This document shows, one piece after another, positions 1-6,561 of a DNA stretch of 9,641 bases. This stretch comes from an uncultured Mesorhizobium sp. (GTDB lineage: Bacteria > Pseudomonadota > Alphaproteobacteria > Rhizobiales > Rhizobiaceae): assembly GCA_950071955.1 (NCBI GenBank), contig CATMOC010000100.1:1-9641 (forward strand), in the 5' to 3' direction. The stretch's first letter is position 1. Each line of letters starts with the position of its first letter. The notes under the pieces were generated by a model, which was given only the letters and a program-made list of their open reading frames with translations, searched no databases and was not told the origin of the DNA. A program made the position numbers and the translations under genes.

Positions 1-2
1 CC

Positions 3-890
3 GAGGCGGGGCTGCCGGACGGGCTGTTCAACGTCGTGCAGGGCTACGGCGAGGTCGGCGCGGCGCTGGCCTCGCATCCGGTCGTGGCCAAGGTCTCCCT
101 CACCGGTTCGGTGCCGACGGGACGCAAGGTGCTGGCGCTCGCCGGCTCGCACATGAAGCACGCGACGATGGAACTCGGCGGCAAGTCGCCGCTGATCGTC
201 TTCGACGATGCCGACCTCGAGAACGCCGTCGGCGGCGCCATGCTGGCGAACTTCTATTCGACCGGCCAGGTGTGCTCCAACGGCACGCGCGTCTTCGTGC
301 AGGACGGGCTGCGCCAGCGCTTTCTCGAGCGGCTGGTGGAACGCACCAAGGCGATCCGCATCGGCGATCCGCTCGACCCCGACACCCAGATGGGGCCGCT
401 GATCAACAAGCTGCAGCACGAGAAGGTTCTGGGATACGTGGAGATCGGCAAGGCGGAAGGCGCGACGCTGCTCTGCGGCGGCGGCGTGCCCCGGCTCCAG
501 GGGCTGGAGGGCGGTTTCTTCATCGAACCGACGATCTTCTCAGAGGTCGAAGACGACATGCGCATCGCGCGCGAGGAGATCTTCGGGCCGGTGATGAGCG
601 TCTTCGGATTCTCCAGCGAGGAAGAGGCGATCGAGCGCGCCAACGACACCGAATTCGGCCTCTCGGCGGGCGTTTTCACGCGCGACCTGCCCCGCGCCCA
701 TCGCGTCATCGCGGAGCTGCAGGCCGGCACCTGCTGGATCAACCATTACAACCTGTCGCCGGCCGAAATCCCCTTCGGCGGCGTCAAGCAGTCGGGGATG
801 GGGCGCGAGAATTCCGTCGCCGCGCTTCACCACTATTCGCAGCTCAAGACGGTCTACGTGGAAACGGGGGACGTCGTCAGCCCGTACTGA
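3..890 (+). CDS. betB: Betaine aldehyde dehydrogenase, 3' part (5' end outside window)
   Basis: NAD(P)+-dependent oxidation of betaine aldehyde to glycine betaine, the last step from choline to the osmoprotectant; a cytosolic enzyme of the aldehyde dehydrogenase superfamily. The frame is open from base 3, so 295 C-terminal residues are visible of the roughly 490 usual for BetB; the N-terminal part of the cofactor domain lies upstream. Visible landmarks in order are the cofactor-domain LTGSVPTG segment (about 99-122), the general-base glutamate in MELGGKSP (codon 171-173), the catalytic cysteine in GQVCSNGTR (codon 273-275), the EEIFGPV motif and the C-terminal PFGGVKQSG stretch. The ending [14 protein letters not shown] closely resembles known BetB C-termini, which is why I choose BetB over a generic aldehyde dehydrogenase. 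The ATG/GTG codons inside the visible part are internal, not starts. It converges on the gene ending at 909. A choline dehydrogenase gene upstream would strengthen the assignment. Confidence 0.88.
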   Translation, partial: EAGLPDGLFNVVQGYGEVGAALASHPVVAKVSLTGSVPTGRKVLALAGSHMKHATMELGGKSPLIVFDDADLENAVGGAMLANFYSTGQVCSNGTRVFVQDGLRQRFLERLVERTKAIRIGDPLDPDTQMGPLINKLQHEKVLGYVEIGKAEGATLLCGGGVPRLQGLEGGFFIEPTIFSEVEDDMRIAREEIFGPVMSVFGFSSEEEAIERANDTEFGLSAGVFTRDLPRAHRVIAELQAGTCWINHYNLSPAEIPFGGVKQSGMGRENSVAALHHYSQLKTVYVETGDVVSPY

Positions 891-899
891 CGGCGGGCT
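872..899. terminator. Possible weak stem-loop between convergent genes
   Basis: Two overlapping, mutually exclusive inverted repeats sit across the betB stop codon. One is a 9-bp stem (872-880 with 887-895, one G-U pair, loop CCCGTA); the other is AGCCCG/CGGGCT (879-884 with 894-899). Only 18 bases separate the two convergent genes, so any terminator must lie here or inside the genes. Neither stem is followed by a real T-run on either strand, so intrinsic termination is weak at best. Confidence 0.3.
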
Positions 900-908
900 T
901 CGGGACGG

Positions 909-3161
909 TCAGGCGTTCGTCCCGCCCGCCGATTCCGTCCAGTCGAGATACCGCGCCAGCGCGAAGACGAGGTGGTAGAAGATGCTGGCCGGGACCTCGT
1001 TGGCGAGCGAGCGTCCGTTCTCGTCGATGCGGTCGATCCAGAGCCCGGTGGGCGCCGGATCGATGTGCCAGCGGAACAGCCGGCCGACACGCGCCTCGAT
1101 TTCCGGTTTCAGGTCCGGCCCCGTGGCCGAGTCCAGCGCGATCGCCGCCTTGATGACTTCTGCCTGCGGCCATGAGCGCGAGACCGGATCGAGCGGAATT
1201 CCGTGCCGGGAGACGGCGCCGTAGGCCAGCCCGGTCGCACGGTTGAGGCCGCTCGCCACGGCCGACGCATAGAGTTTTCGGGCGAACTGGACGAGATCCG
1301 CCTGGCCGGTCTTGGCGGCGAAATCGACCAGAAGCGAGGCCCACTCGAAATGGTGGCCGGGCTCCGTGCGCTGGCCTTCCGGGCCCGGCGCGGGGGACCA
1401 GTCGTCGGCGAAGTACTCGCCGAGCGTCCAGGTGTCGGCGTCGAAGAAGCGGCTGCGGAAGAGATCGATGATGCGCGAGGCGCGGCGCAGATGGACGCGC
1501 TCGCCGGTGGCGTCGTACCAGGCGAGGAACGCTTCCAAGAGGTGCATGTGCGGATTGGAACGGCGAAGCCCCTCCCCCGAGGCCGTTTCCAGGAAGCCCG
1601 TCAGGCGCTCGTCCTCCAGATGCGCGTCGAGGAAGTCGAAGGTCTCGGCGCCGAGATCGCCGGCGCGCGGATTGCCGCACTTCTTCGCATGCGCGAGCGC
1701 CAGGAGCACGCAGGCATGGTCGTAGGCGTCCTCCACCGGATCTGCGACCGAGCCGTCGACCTCGAGCACCCGCACCCAGCCGCCTCGATCGCTTCTGCCC
1801 TTCTCTGCGATGAAGTCGATGCCGTGCGCGATGATCCGTTCCGCCGGTCCGGACCAGCCGCGCTCGCTCGCCACGGCGAATGCGTAGATCTGTCGCGCCA
1901 TGGTGCGCATGCGCTTCGGCTTCAGGACCGGGCGGCCGTCGAAGCCGAGCGCCTCGAAGAAGCCGCCATTGATCTCGTCGACGCCGGCCGTCGACCAGAG
2001 CGGCAGCGTCTCCTCGAAGAGCCAGTGGCCGACCCGGCGCCGGTGCGCCCCGCTTTCAAGAACGCGATCATGGCTGGGCGTGAACCGCGTCTCCAACCGG
2101 CCGCTCTTTTCGAGCTGCTCGACGATCTTCTTGACGTTTTGGCTCTCTGCGACCGGCGCCACGAAGGTCGCGTCGGCGGTCGCCACGATGGCGACGTCCT
2201 TCATGCCGATGACCGACAAAAGCCGCCCCTGGCTGCGCAGATAGGAATGCCTGGTGTCGATGGCGACCACGTCGCCGATGACGACGTTGCCGTCTTCGTC
2301 CGCTCCGCCGACGTCGAGCAGCGACTGCCAGGAGCCGAGATCGTTCCAGCGGAAGCTCGCCTCGACCATGGCGATGTCGGCGGCCTTTTCCATGATGGCG
2401 TAGTCGACGGAATTGGACGGGACGTCCTGGTAGGCCTCCAGCGGGATGAAGGTGCCGAGAAGGTCGGTGCGGGCCGCCGCGACCGCTCTTTCGACGCCGC
2501 TCCAGATCTCCGGCTGGTGGGCGAGGAAGGCCTCGCGCATCGCGCTCGCCCGGAACAGGAAGATGCCGGCATTCCAGAAGAAATTGCCGGCTGCCAGATA
2601 CTGCCTCGCCCTGTCGAGGTCCGGCTTCTCGACGAAGCGGCGCACCTTGCGCACGCCGCCGGACAGATGCGCGTCGGCTTCGATGTAGCCGTATCCGGTC
2701 TCCGGCTGGCTCGGCCGGATGCCGAAGACGACGAGGCTGCCGGCGCGCGCGGCGTCCGCGCCTTTGGCGATCGTCTCCCAGAACTGCTTGTCGGTGGAGA
2801 TCTCGTGATCGGAGGGCACGACCAGCACGAGTTCGTCGCCGTGTTCGGCCAGCGTCAGCAGCGTCGCCAGCGCCACTGCCGCCGCCGTGTTGCGGCCGAC
2901 GGGTTCGAAGACGGCCCGCCCGCCAGACAGTTCGACCCCGGCGATGTCGGCATGCACGCGGCCGGCATGGCGCTCCGAGGCGATCGTGTAGACCGGCCAT
3001 TCGCCGGAGCCCCCGGCCTTCAGCCGCCGCAGCGTCCTGGCGAGCATCGATCCGTCGCCGGATAAATCGTGGAACTGCTTGGGATTGTCCTCGCGCGAGA
3101 GCGGCCACAGGCGTGAGCCCACGCCCCCGCTCATGACGAAACTGATGATCCGGTCTGTCAT
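909..3161 (-). CDS. Fused mannose-1-phosphate guanylyltransferase / AGE-family (mannose-6-phosphate isomerase-like) protein
   Basis: A 750-residue two-domain protein. Residues 1 to about 350 are a ManC-type nucleotidyltransferase (mannose-1-phosphate + GTP to GDP-mannose). They show the GTP loop GGVGSRLWPLSR (12-23) with PKQF (27-30), EPVGRNTAAA (86-95), VPSDHE (115-120), FVEKP (176-180), NFFWNAGIF (193-201), VDYAIMEK (252-259) and WNDLGSW (272-278). Residues about 373-750 are an alpha/alpha-barrel of the N-acylglucosamine 2-epimerase (AGE) family, with RTMARQIYAF (419-428), NPHMHLLEA (536-544), PGHHFEW (601-607) and RSWPQAE (662-668), the last two carrying the usual active-site histidine and acidic residues. 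Classical bifunctional ManC/AlgA proteins have a small cupin isomerase at the C-terminus, so the AGE barrel is a replacement; mannose-6-phosphate isomerase is the likely but unproven activity. The ATG at 3161 is preceded by a weak purine stretch (GGAAC). GDP-mannose synthesis points to exopolysaccharide, LPS or fucose supply. No related gene is adjacent in the window. Confidence 0.88.
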   Translation of the reverse strand: MTDRIISFVMSGGVGSRLWPLSREDNPKQFHDLSGDGSMLARTLRRLKAGGSGEWPVYTIASERHAGRVHADIAGVELSGGRAVFEPVGRNTAAAVALATLLTLAEHGDELVLVVPSDHEISTDKQFWETIAKGADAARAGSLVVFGIRPSQPETGYGYIEADAHLSGGVRKVRRFVEKPDLDRARQYLAAGNFFWNAGIFLFRASAMREAFLAHQPEIWSGVERAVAAARTDLLGTFIPLEAYQDVPSNSVDYAIMEKAADIAMVEASFRWNDLGSWQSLLDVGGADEDGNVVIGDVVAIDTRHSYLRSQGRLLSVIGMKDVAIVATADATFVAPVAESQNVKKIVEQLEKSGRLETRFTPSHDRVLESGAHRRRVGHWLFEETLPLWSTAGVDEINGGFFEALGFDGRPVLKPKRMRTMARQIYAFAVASERGWSGPAERIIAHGIDFIAEKGRSDRGGWVRVLEVDGSVADPVEDAYDHACVLLALAHAKKCGNPRAGDLGAETFDFLDAHLEDERLTGFLETASGEGLRRSNPHMHLLEAFLAWYDATGERVHLRRASRIIDLFRSRFFDADTWTLGEYFADDWSPAPGPEGQRTEPGHHFEWASLLVDFAAKTGQADLVQFARKLYASAVASGLNRATGLAYGAVSRHGIPLDPVSRSWPQAEVIKAAIALDSATGPDLKPEIEARVGRLFRWHIDPAPTGLWIDRIDENGRSLANEVPASIFYHLVFALARYLDWTESAGGTNA

Positions 3162-3363
3162 TGCCGTTCCGCCCGTCCCCGGCTGCGCCTGTCGCGTCTG
3201 ATCGTGTTCGTTGCGGACGAGCCTAGCAGCACCGGTTTACCGCCTGATTAAGCCGCAGGGCTTTCGGGGCGGCAGCGGGCGGACCACCGGGTCCGTCGCC
3301 GTGCCGTTCCCCTGGCGGGTTCCTTCGCAGATCGAACGGCGCGCGAATCTGCCCATGTCGCGC
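3162..3363. other. Spacer upstream of the ManC-AGE gene
   Basis: I see no gene here. The region should hold the minus-strand promoter of the guanylyltransferase fusion; the best candidate I can pick out reads TTAATC, 17 bases, TGCTAG on the minus strand (about 3224-3252), which is a poor match. A perfect small hairpin GGACC-ACCG-GGTCC lies at 3281-3294, extendable to eight pairs (3278-3297, one G-U). No T-run follows it, so it is not an obvious terminator. Confidence 0.35.
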
Positions 3364-3392
3364 TTGCAGTCCGCTTTGGCGGACGCTATAGA
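3364..3392 (+). promoter_or_regulatory. Sigma70-type promoter of tRNA-Pro with a dyad in its spacer
   Basis: TTGCAG (3364-3369) as -35 and TATAGA (3387-3392) as -10 are separated by 17 bases, giving a transcription start around 3399, a few bases before the mature tRNA 5' end. The spacer contains a perfect inverted repeat, GTCCGC-TTTG-GCGGAC (3369-3384), starting on the last base of the -35. Position and hexamers support the promoter call; any role for the dyad is unknown. Confidence 0.65.
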
Positions 3393-3407
3393 GCGCCCCA
3401 CTGGTCA

Positions 3408-3484
3408 CGGAGTGTAGCGCAGCCTGGTAGCGCACATCGTTCGGGACGATGGGGTCGCAGGTTCGAATCCTGCCACTCCGACCA
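3408..3484 (+). tRNA. tRNA-Pro (anticodon CGG)
   Basis: A complete 77-nt cloverleaf. The acceptor stem CGGAGTG (3408-3414) pairs perfectly with CACTCCG (3474-3480), followed by discriminator A (3481) and an encoded CCA (3482-3484). The D-arm has AGCCTGGTAGC. The anticodon stem CATCG/CGATG closes the loop TTCGGGA with anticodon CGG and G37, as in proline tRNAs. The T-arm is GCAGG-TTCGAAT-CCTGC. It reads CCG, a common proline codon in this GC-rich genome. It stands alone with its own promoter; no other tRNA is adjacent. Confidence 0.97.
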
Positions 3485-3708
3485 GAAAAACCACTGTTTA
3501 CAGAGGTTTGCCGTTTCCCGGAACGCCAGACGCCAGCCTGTGATCGACAGGAACACCGCGTCTCGGGGCCGCCGAAAATCCCCGCAACCGGACGGCGGGA
3601 CAGGCACAGGGCAAAGCGATATCGGCTCTCGATCCTGCGAGTACGAACATCGACCCGTCATCGCCCGCAATCGAGAAGTTCATCCTGGCAAACCTGCCGA
3701 TCGCTCCG
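3485..3708 (+). other. Leader between tRNA-Pro and the methyltransferase gene
   Basis: No independent gene is supported. The stretch 3544-3708 is open in the methyltransferase frame (the in-frame stop TGA is at 3541-3543), and its last part, about 3649-3708, encodes residues that look like the family's conserved N-terminus. A GC stem CCCGC/GCGGG (3581-3585 with 3595-3599) lacks a T-run. No clear promoter was found; the methyltransferase may depend on read-through from the tRNA promoter. Confidence 0.4.
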
Positions 3709-4317
3709 GTGCCGACCGTGCCCGAAATACGGCTGCACAGGGCCGACCCTAGGAGCGGCTTGTGGCGCCTTGCCGGGATCGACGGCGCGTTCGGTTCGCC
3801 TTACTGGGCCTATGTGTGGGGCGGCGGCCTCGCGCTCGCCCGCCACGTCCTCGATCGGCCGGAAACGGTCGCCGGACTGAGTGTGCTCGATCTCGGGGCC
3901 GGGTCCGGGATCGTCGGCATAGCTGCTGCTCTGGCAGGAGCGAGGCAGGTCGTGGCCGCCGATACCGATCCCCATGCGATGGCCGCCATCCGTATCAACG
4001 CAGCCGCGAACGGAGTGTCGATCGCGCCGCTGCACGGCGACCTGCTGGATGGTTCGCCGCCGGCGGTCGATCTCGTGCTGGTCGGGGACCTCTTCTACGA
4101 GGCGCATCTCGCGCGGCGCGTCACGAGTTTCCTCGAGCGATGCCTCGACGAGAAGATCGACATCCTGATCGGCGATCCCTTTCGCGCTCACCTGCCACGC
4201 GATCGGCTTCGCCTCGTGGCCGAATACCCCGGAGCGGATTTCGGGGAAGGCGGCCGGATCGTCGAAAGGCCAAACGGGGTCTTCCGCTTCGAACGCCCCG
4301 GCGAACCCTCGCGTTGA
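3709..4317 (+). CDS. SAM-dependent lysine methyltransferase, ETF-beta (METTL20/ETFBKMT) type
   Basis: A class I (seven-beta-strand) methyltransferase, 202 residues from the GTG at 3709. The SAM-binding motif I is VLDLGAGSG (59-67), the acidic end of strand 2 is AADTDP (84-88 region), and the METTL20-like signature DLFYE (127-131) is followed by GDPFRAHLPRDRL (155-167). The PYWAYVWGGG block (31-40) is typical of the bacterial homologues of electron-transfer-flavoprotein beta lysine methyltransferase, which trimethylate lysines in ETF-beta and, in a studied Agrobacterium homologue, also ribosomal protein L7/L12 in vitro. The start is doubtful: the in-frame sequence upstream reads [12 protein letters not shown] and continues the family's usual N-terminus, yet no ATG, GTG or TTG occurs in frame between the stop at 3541 and 3709. 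Translation may begin at a rare codon such as ATC 3649 (GAG lies 7-9 bases before it), or the sequence may carry an error. The gene converges on the AraC regulator, 43 bases away. A related PrmA-type methyltransferase is a less likely reading. Confidence 0.82.
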   Translation: MPTVPEIRLHRADPRSGLWRLAGIDGAFGSPYWAYVWGGGLALARHVLDRPETVAGLSVLDLGAGSGIVGIAAALAGARQVVAADTDPHAMAAIRINAAANGVSIAPLHGDLLDGSPPAVDLVLVGDLFYEAHLARRVTSFLERCLDEKIDILIGDPFRAHLPRDRLRLVAEYPGADFGEGGRIVERPNGVFRFERPGEPSR

Positions 4318-4360
4318 TCGGAGCGGACCGTTCGCGCCAGAAGAGGCCGACCCTGCAGCC

Positions 4361-5311
4361 CTACCCGCCGCCGGACCTGGCGCCGACGTCCCGCGGGGAA
4401 ATGCCGTACTTGCGCCTGAACATGGTTGAAAAATGGGCGGAGCTGTTGAAGCCGTGATCGTAGGCGACGGCGGTGATCGTGCGTCCGCCGCCCTTGGCCA
4501 GGCAGTCGTAGGCGAGCTGCAGGCGGCGGTTCCATATCCATTCCGAGGCCGACATCTCGCACGGCTCGAACAGGACGTGCAGGTAGCGCAGCGACATGCC
4601 GTTGGCCGCGGCGATCTTGTCCAGCGACAGCGTCGGGTCGGCGATGTGCGCCTCGATCCATTGCTGCACCGACATCAAGCGGGCCTTCTTCACCGATCCT
4701 TCCGCCGCGGGCATGTCGCCCTCGGACGACAGCAACGTGAAGGCCAGCATGTCCATCAGCTGGTTGCCCAGCCCAGCGCGGATGTTATCCCCCAGCTTCG
4801 AGCCTTCGGTCGCCAGCGTCGCGCAGAATTCGGTCGCGATACGGCCAAGCCCCTGCGTCGTGTTGATCGAAGCCGAGACCGGTATCCGTTCGCGCGGAAA
4901 TCGCTGCGCGAACTCGTCGCGCGGGATCTCGAGGTAGAAGGACCGCACCTCGCCGTGGCAATGGAGTTCGTACTGCTCGGTGGCGCAGAAAAGCGCGCCG
5001 CGCGCCGCGTTCGAGCGGTGCGTGGAATCCTGCTGGACGACGCTCAGATTTCCGCGGTGGATCAGCTGCAGGTAGTAGCAGTCCTTGTCGAGCCGGGAGA
5101 TGTGCTGCTTGTTGCGGCGGATGCGCTGCTCGGACAGCAGGATGTCGGTCATCGCGATCTCGCCGAACTTCGCCTCGCGGATGAAGCCGCGATAGCGCTC
5201 CGGATCGGTCGCCTTGACGTCGACATGGACGTAGACGTCGCAAATGGCGTCCCGCCAGGCGGCATAACGCGCCGACTGCTCGTAGTCCTCGGTCGAAAAG
5301 ATCAGGTCCAT
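4361..5311 (-). CDS. AraC-family transcriptional regulator (FeaR-like architecture)
   Basis: A DNA-binding regulator of 316 residues. The N-terminal two thirds form an AraC-binding-like effector/dimerisation domain. The C-terminal about 100 residues form the double helix-turn-helix: first helix-turn-helix around LSLDKIAAANGMSLRYLHVLF, second around ITAVAYDHGFNSSAHFSTMF, ending in the diagnostic RRKYGISPRDV. The length and the long N-domain fit the FeaR/AraC-binding-like group rather than short AraC proteins. I choose the ATG at 5309-5311 because GGAGG lies five bases further upstream. An in-frame ATG at 5371 would add 20 residues, but its GGAGG abuts the codon with no spacing. The gene is divergent from the sugar ABC importer starting at 5560, so the obvious job is to control that operon in response to the imported compound or a derivative; this is inferred from position only. 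Confidence 0.88.
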   Translation of the reverse strand: MDLIFSTEDYEQSARYAAWRDAICDVYVHVDVKATDPERYRGFIREAKFGEIAMTDILLSEQRIRRNKQHISRLDKDCYYLQLIHRGNLSVVQQDSTHRSNAARGALFCATEQYELHCHGEVRSFYLEIPRDEFAQRFPRERIPVSASINTTQGLGRIATEFCATLATEGSKLGDNIRAGLGNQLMDMLAFTLLSSEGDMPAAEGSVKKARLMSVQQWIEAHIADPTLSLDKIAAANGMSLRYLHVLFEPCEMSASEWIWNRRLQLAYDCLAKGGGRTITAVAYDHGFNSSAHFSTMFRRKYGISPRDVGARSGGG

Positions 5312-5559
5312 GGGTCCCTCCACCCCTGGCCATGCCGTCTCGCGGGTGCCGTTGCCCCTATGGCCGTTCATCCTCCAAACGACCCCGCCGGCAAAGGAAC
5401 CTTACCCCGGGGTCTTTGCGGCGTCCAGCCGGCCCCCCGGACTGTGCGCTCTCAAGCAAGAAATCTGCATTGCCGCGAAAGAACGGCCGCGTCCGCCTCG
5501 GTAGTGTCCCCCGGCATCGATGACTACGGTCGTCGACGGCACGGGCGGGAGGGGCCGGC
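5312..5559. promoter_or_regulatory. Divergent control region between regulator and ABC importer
   Basis: 248 bases that must contain the promoters of both the AraC regulator and the importer operon. Overlapping dyads lie at 5381-5422: GACCCC (5381-5386) with GGGGTC (5409-5414), GCAAAG (5391-5396) with CTTTGC (5414-5419), and the palindrome ACCCCGGGGT (5404-5413). Two shorter palindromes are CATCGATG (5515-5522) and CGTCGACG (5531-5538). These are candidate operators. I could not find a convincing -35/-10 pair for either direction, which would fit activator-dependent promoters. The importer's ribosome binding site, GGGAGGGG, is at about 5547-5554. Confidence 0.45.
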
Positions 5560-6534
5560 ATGCAGATATTCGGGCGGCTTAGCCAGGAACAGATCGTCTT
5601 CGGTCTCGCCATGCTCCTGTGCCTCGCCTTCGCCGCCGCCCTGCCTGGCTTCCTGACGACCAACAACCTCCTGAACCTCGTCCGCAGCGTTTCGATCCTG
5701 GGCATCCTCGGCGTCGCGATGGGGCTCGTCGTCATCGGCCGCGGCATCGACCTGTCGCTGGTGGCGCTGATGGCGGTGTCGGTGGCCTGGACGCTGCACC
5801 TCGTCGCAGGGGGCATGCCGCTCCTCCAGGCACTGGCGATCGGGCTCGCCTTCAGCCTCGTCACCGGCGCGATCAGCGGCTGGCTGGTCGCCTATGTCGA
5901 GATCCCGGCGATCTTCGCGACGCTCGCCATGGGCACGCTCATCTACGGTTTCGGCCGCTACTTCCTTTTCGGCCTCGACGTCGTCTACATGCCCGAGGCG
6001 GCGCAGGCGCTGCTGTGGTACGGACAAGGCACCCTGTTCGGCATACCGGTGCCGATCTACATGTTCGCGGGGGTGTGCCTCGGCGCATACCTTTTCCTGC
6101 GCTACGCCAAGTCTGGCCGCTACCTGCGCGCCGTCGGCGACAACCTGCTCGCCGCGCGCATCACCGGCATTCCAGCCCGGCCGATCATCGTCCTGCAATA
6201 CGTGCTGTCGGCGCTGATTGGCTACACGGCCGGCATCGTCACCGCTGCTTCCGTCGCCAGCATGAACACCCGCGTCGCCATCTCGACCTATGTCTACGAC
6301 GTCATCCTCGTCGTGGTGCTCGGCGGCATCGGCCTGTCGGGTGGCAAGGGCGGCATCCGCAACGTCATTGTCGGCACGCTGCTCATTGGCGTGCTGCTCA
6401 ACGGCATGACGATCATGGACATCCAGTACACCGTCCAGAGCGTCATCAAGGGCATCATCCTTCTCACCGCGATCGTGATCGACACGATCCTCAACCCCCG
6501 AGACGAGCAGACCGCTCAGCAAGGGGACATCTAG
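5560..6534 (+). CDS. CUT2-type sugar ABC transporter permease (RbsC family)
   Basis: An inner-membrane channel subunit of 324 residues, mostly hydrophobic helices, of the branched-chain/ribose permease family (BPD_transp_2). Family marks are GRGIDLSLVALMAV (60-72), the equivalent of the GGIDLSVG motif; the cytoplasmic coupling segment GRYLRAVGDNLLAARITGI (about 186-204), which docks on the ATPase; and VLGGIGLSGGKGG (253-265) before the last helices. The start at 5560 has a strong purine-rich ribosome binding site (GGGAGGGG) at good spacing. It opens the operon: the binding-protein gene begins 27 bases after its stop. The short C-terminal tail NPRDEQTAQQGDI is soluble, in contrast to the second permease, which carries a whole enzyme domain there. 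The substrate is unknown; the family imports pentoses, hexoses, polyols and related compounds. Confidence 0.92.
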   Translation: MQIFGRLSQEQIVFGLAMLLCLAFAAALPGFLTTNNLLNLVRSVSILGILGVAMGLVVIGRGIDLSLVALMAVSVAWTLHLVAGGMPLLQALAIGLAFSLVTGAISGWLVAYVEIPAIFATLAMGTLIYGFGRYFLFGLDVVYMPEAAQALLWYGQGTLFGIPVPIYMFAGVCLGAYLFLRYAKSGRYLRAVGDNLLAARITGIPARPIIVLQYVLSALIGYTAGIVTAASVASMNTRVAISTYVYDVILVVVLGGIGLSGGKGGIRNVIVGTLLIGVLLNGMTIMDIQYTVQSVIKGIILLTAIVIDTILNPRDEQTAQQGDI

Positions 6535-6561
6535 GCACGTTCTCTAAGGGAGGAGAAAGAC

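Noticed and set aside
1203..3065. 620-codon open frame on the + strand opposite the guanylyltransferase fusion
   Set aside because: It is the antisense shadow of a GC-rich gene: the product is Arg/Ala/Asp-rich without family motifs, while the minus strand shows two complete domains.
3278..3297. GGACC-ACCG-GGTCC hairpin as a terminator
   Set aside because: No T-run on either side and no gene ends nearby.
3408..3484. tRNA-Pro as an attachment site of an integrated element
   Set aside because: No second copy of the tRNA 3' end, no integrase and no composition shift is visible; the downstream gene is an ordinary housekeeping methyltransferase.
3386..3670. 94-codon minus-strand frame reading [23 protein letters not shown]
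   Set aside because: This peptide is the well-known spurious translation of the antisense of a tRNA-Pro gene, not a protein.
3449..3880. 143-codon + strand frame starting inside the tRNA
   Set aside because: It begins within the T-arm side of the tRNA ([11 protein letters not shown] is the usual tRNA-derived artefact) and overlaps the methyltransferase in another frame.
5312..5371. Upstream ATG at 5371 as the start of the AraC regulator
   Set aside because: Its GGAGG touches the start codon, whereas ATG 5311 has GGAGG at proper spacing and begins at a family-like N-terminus.
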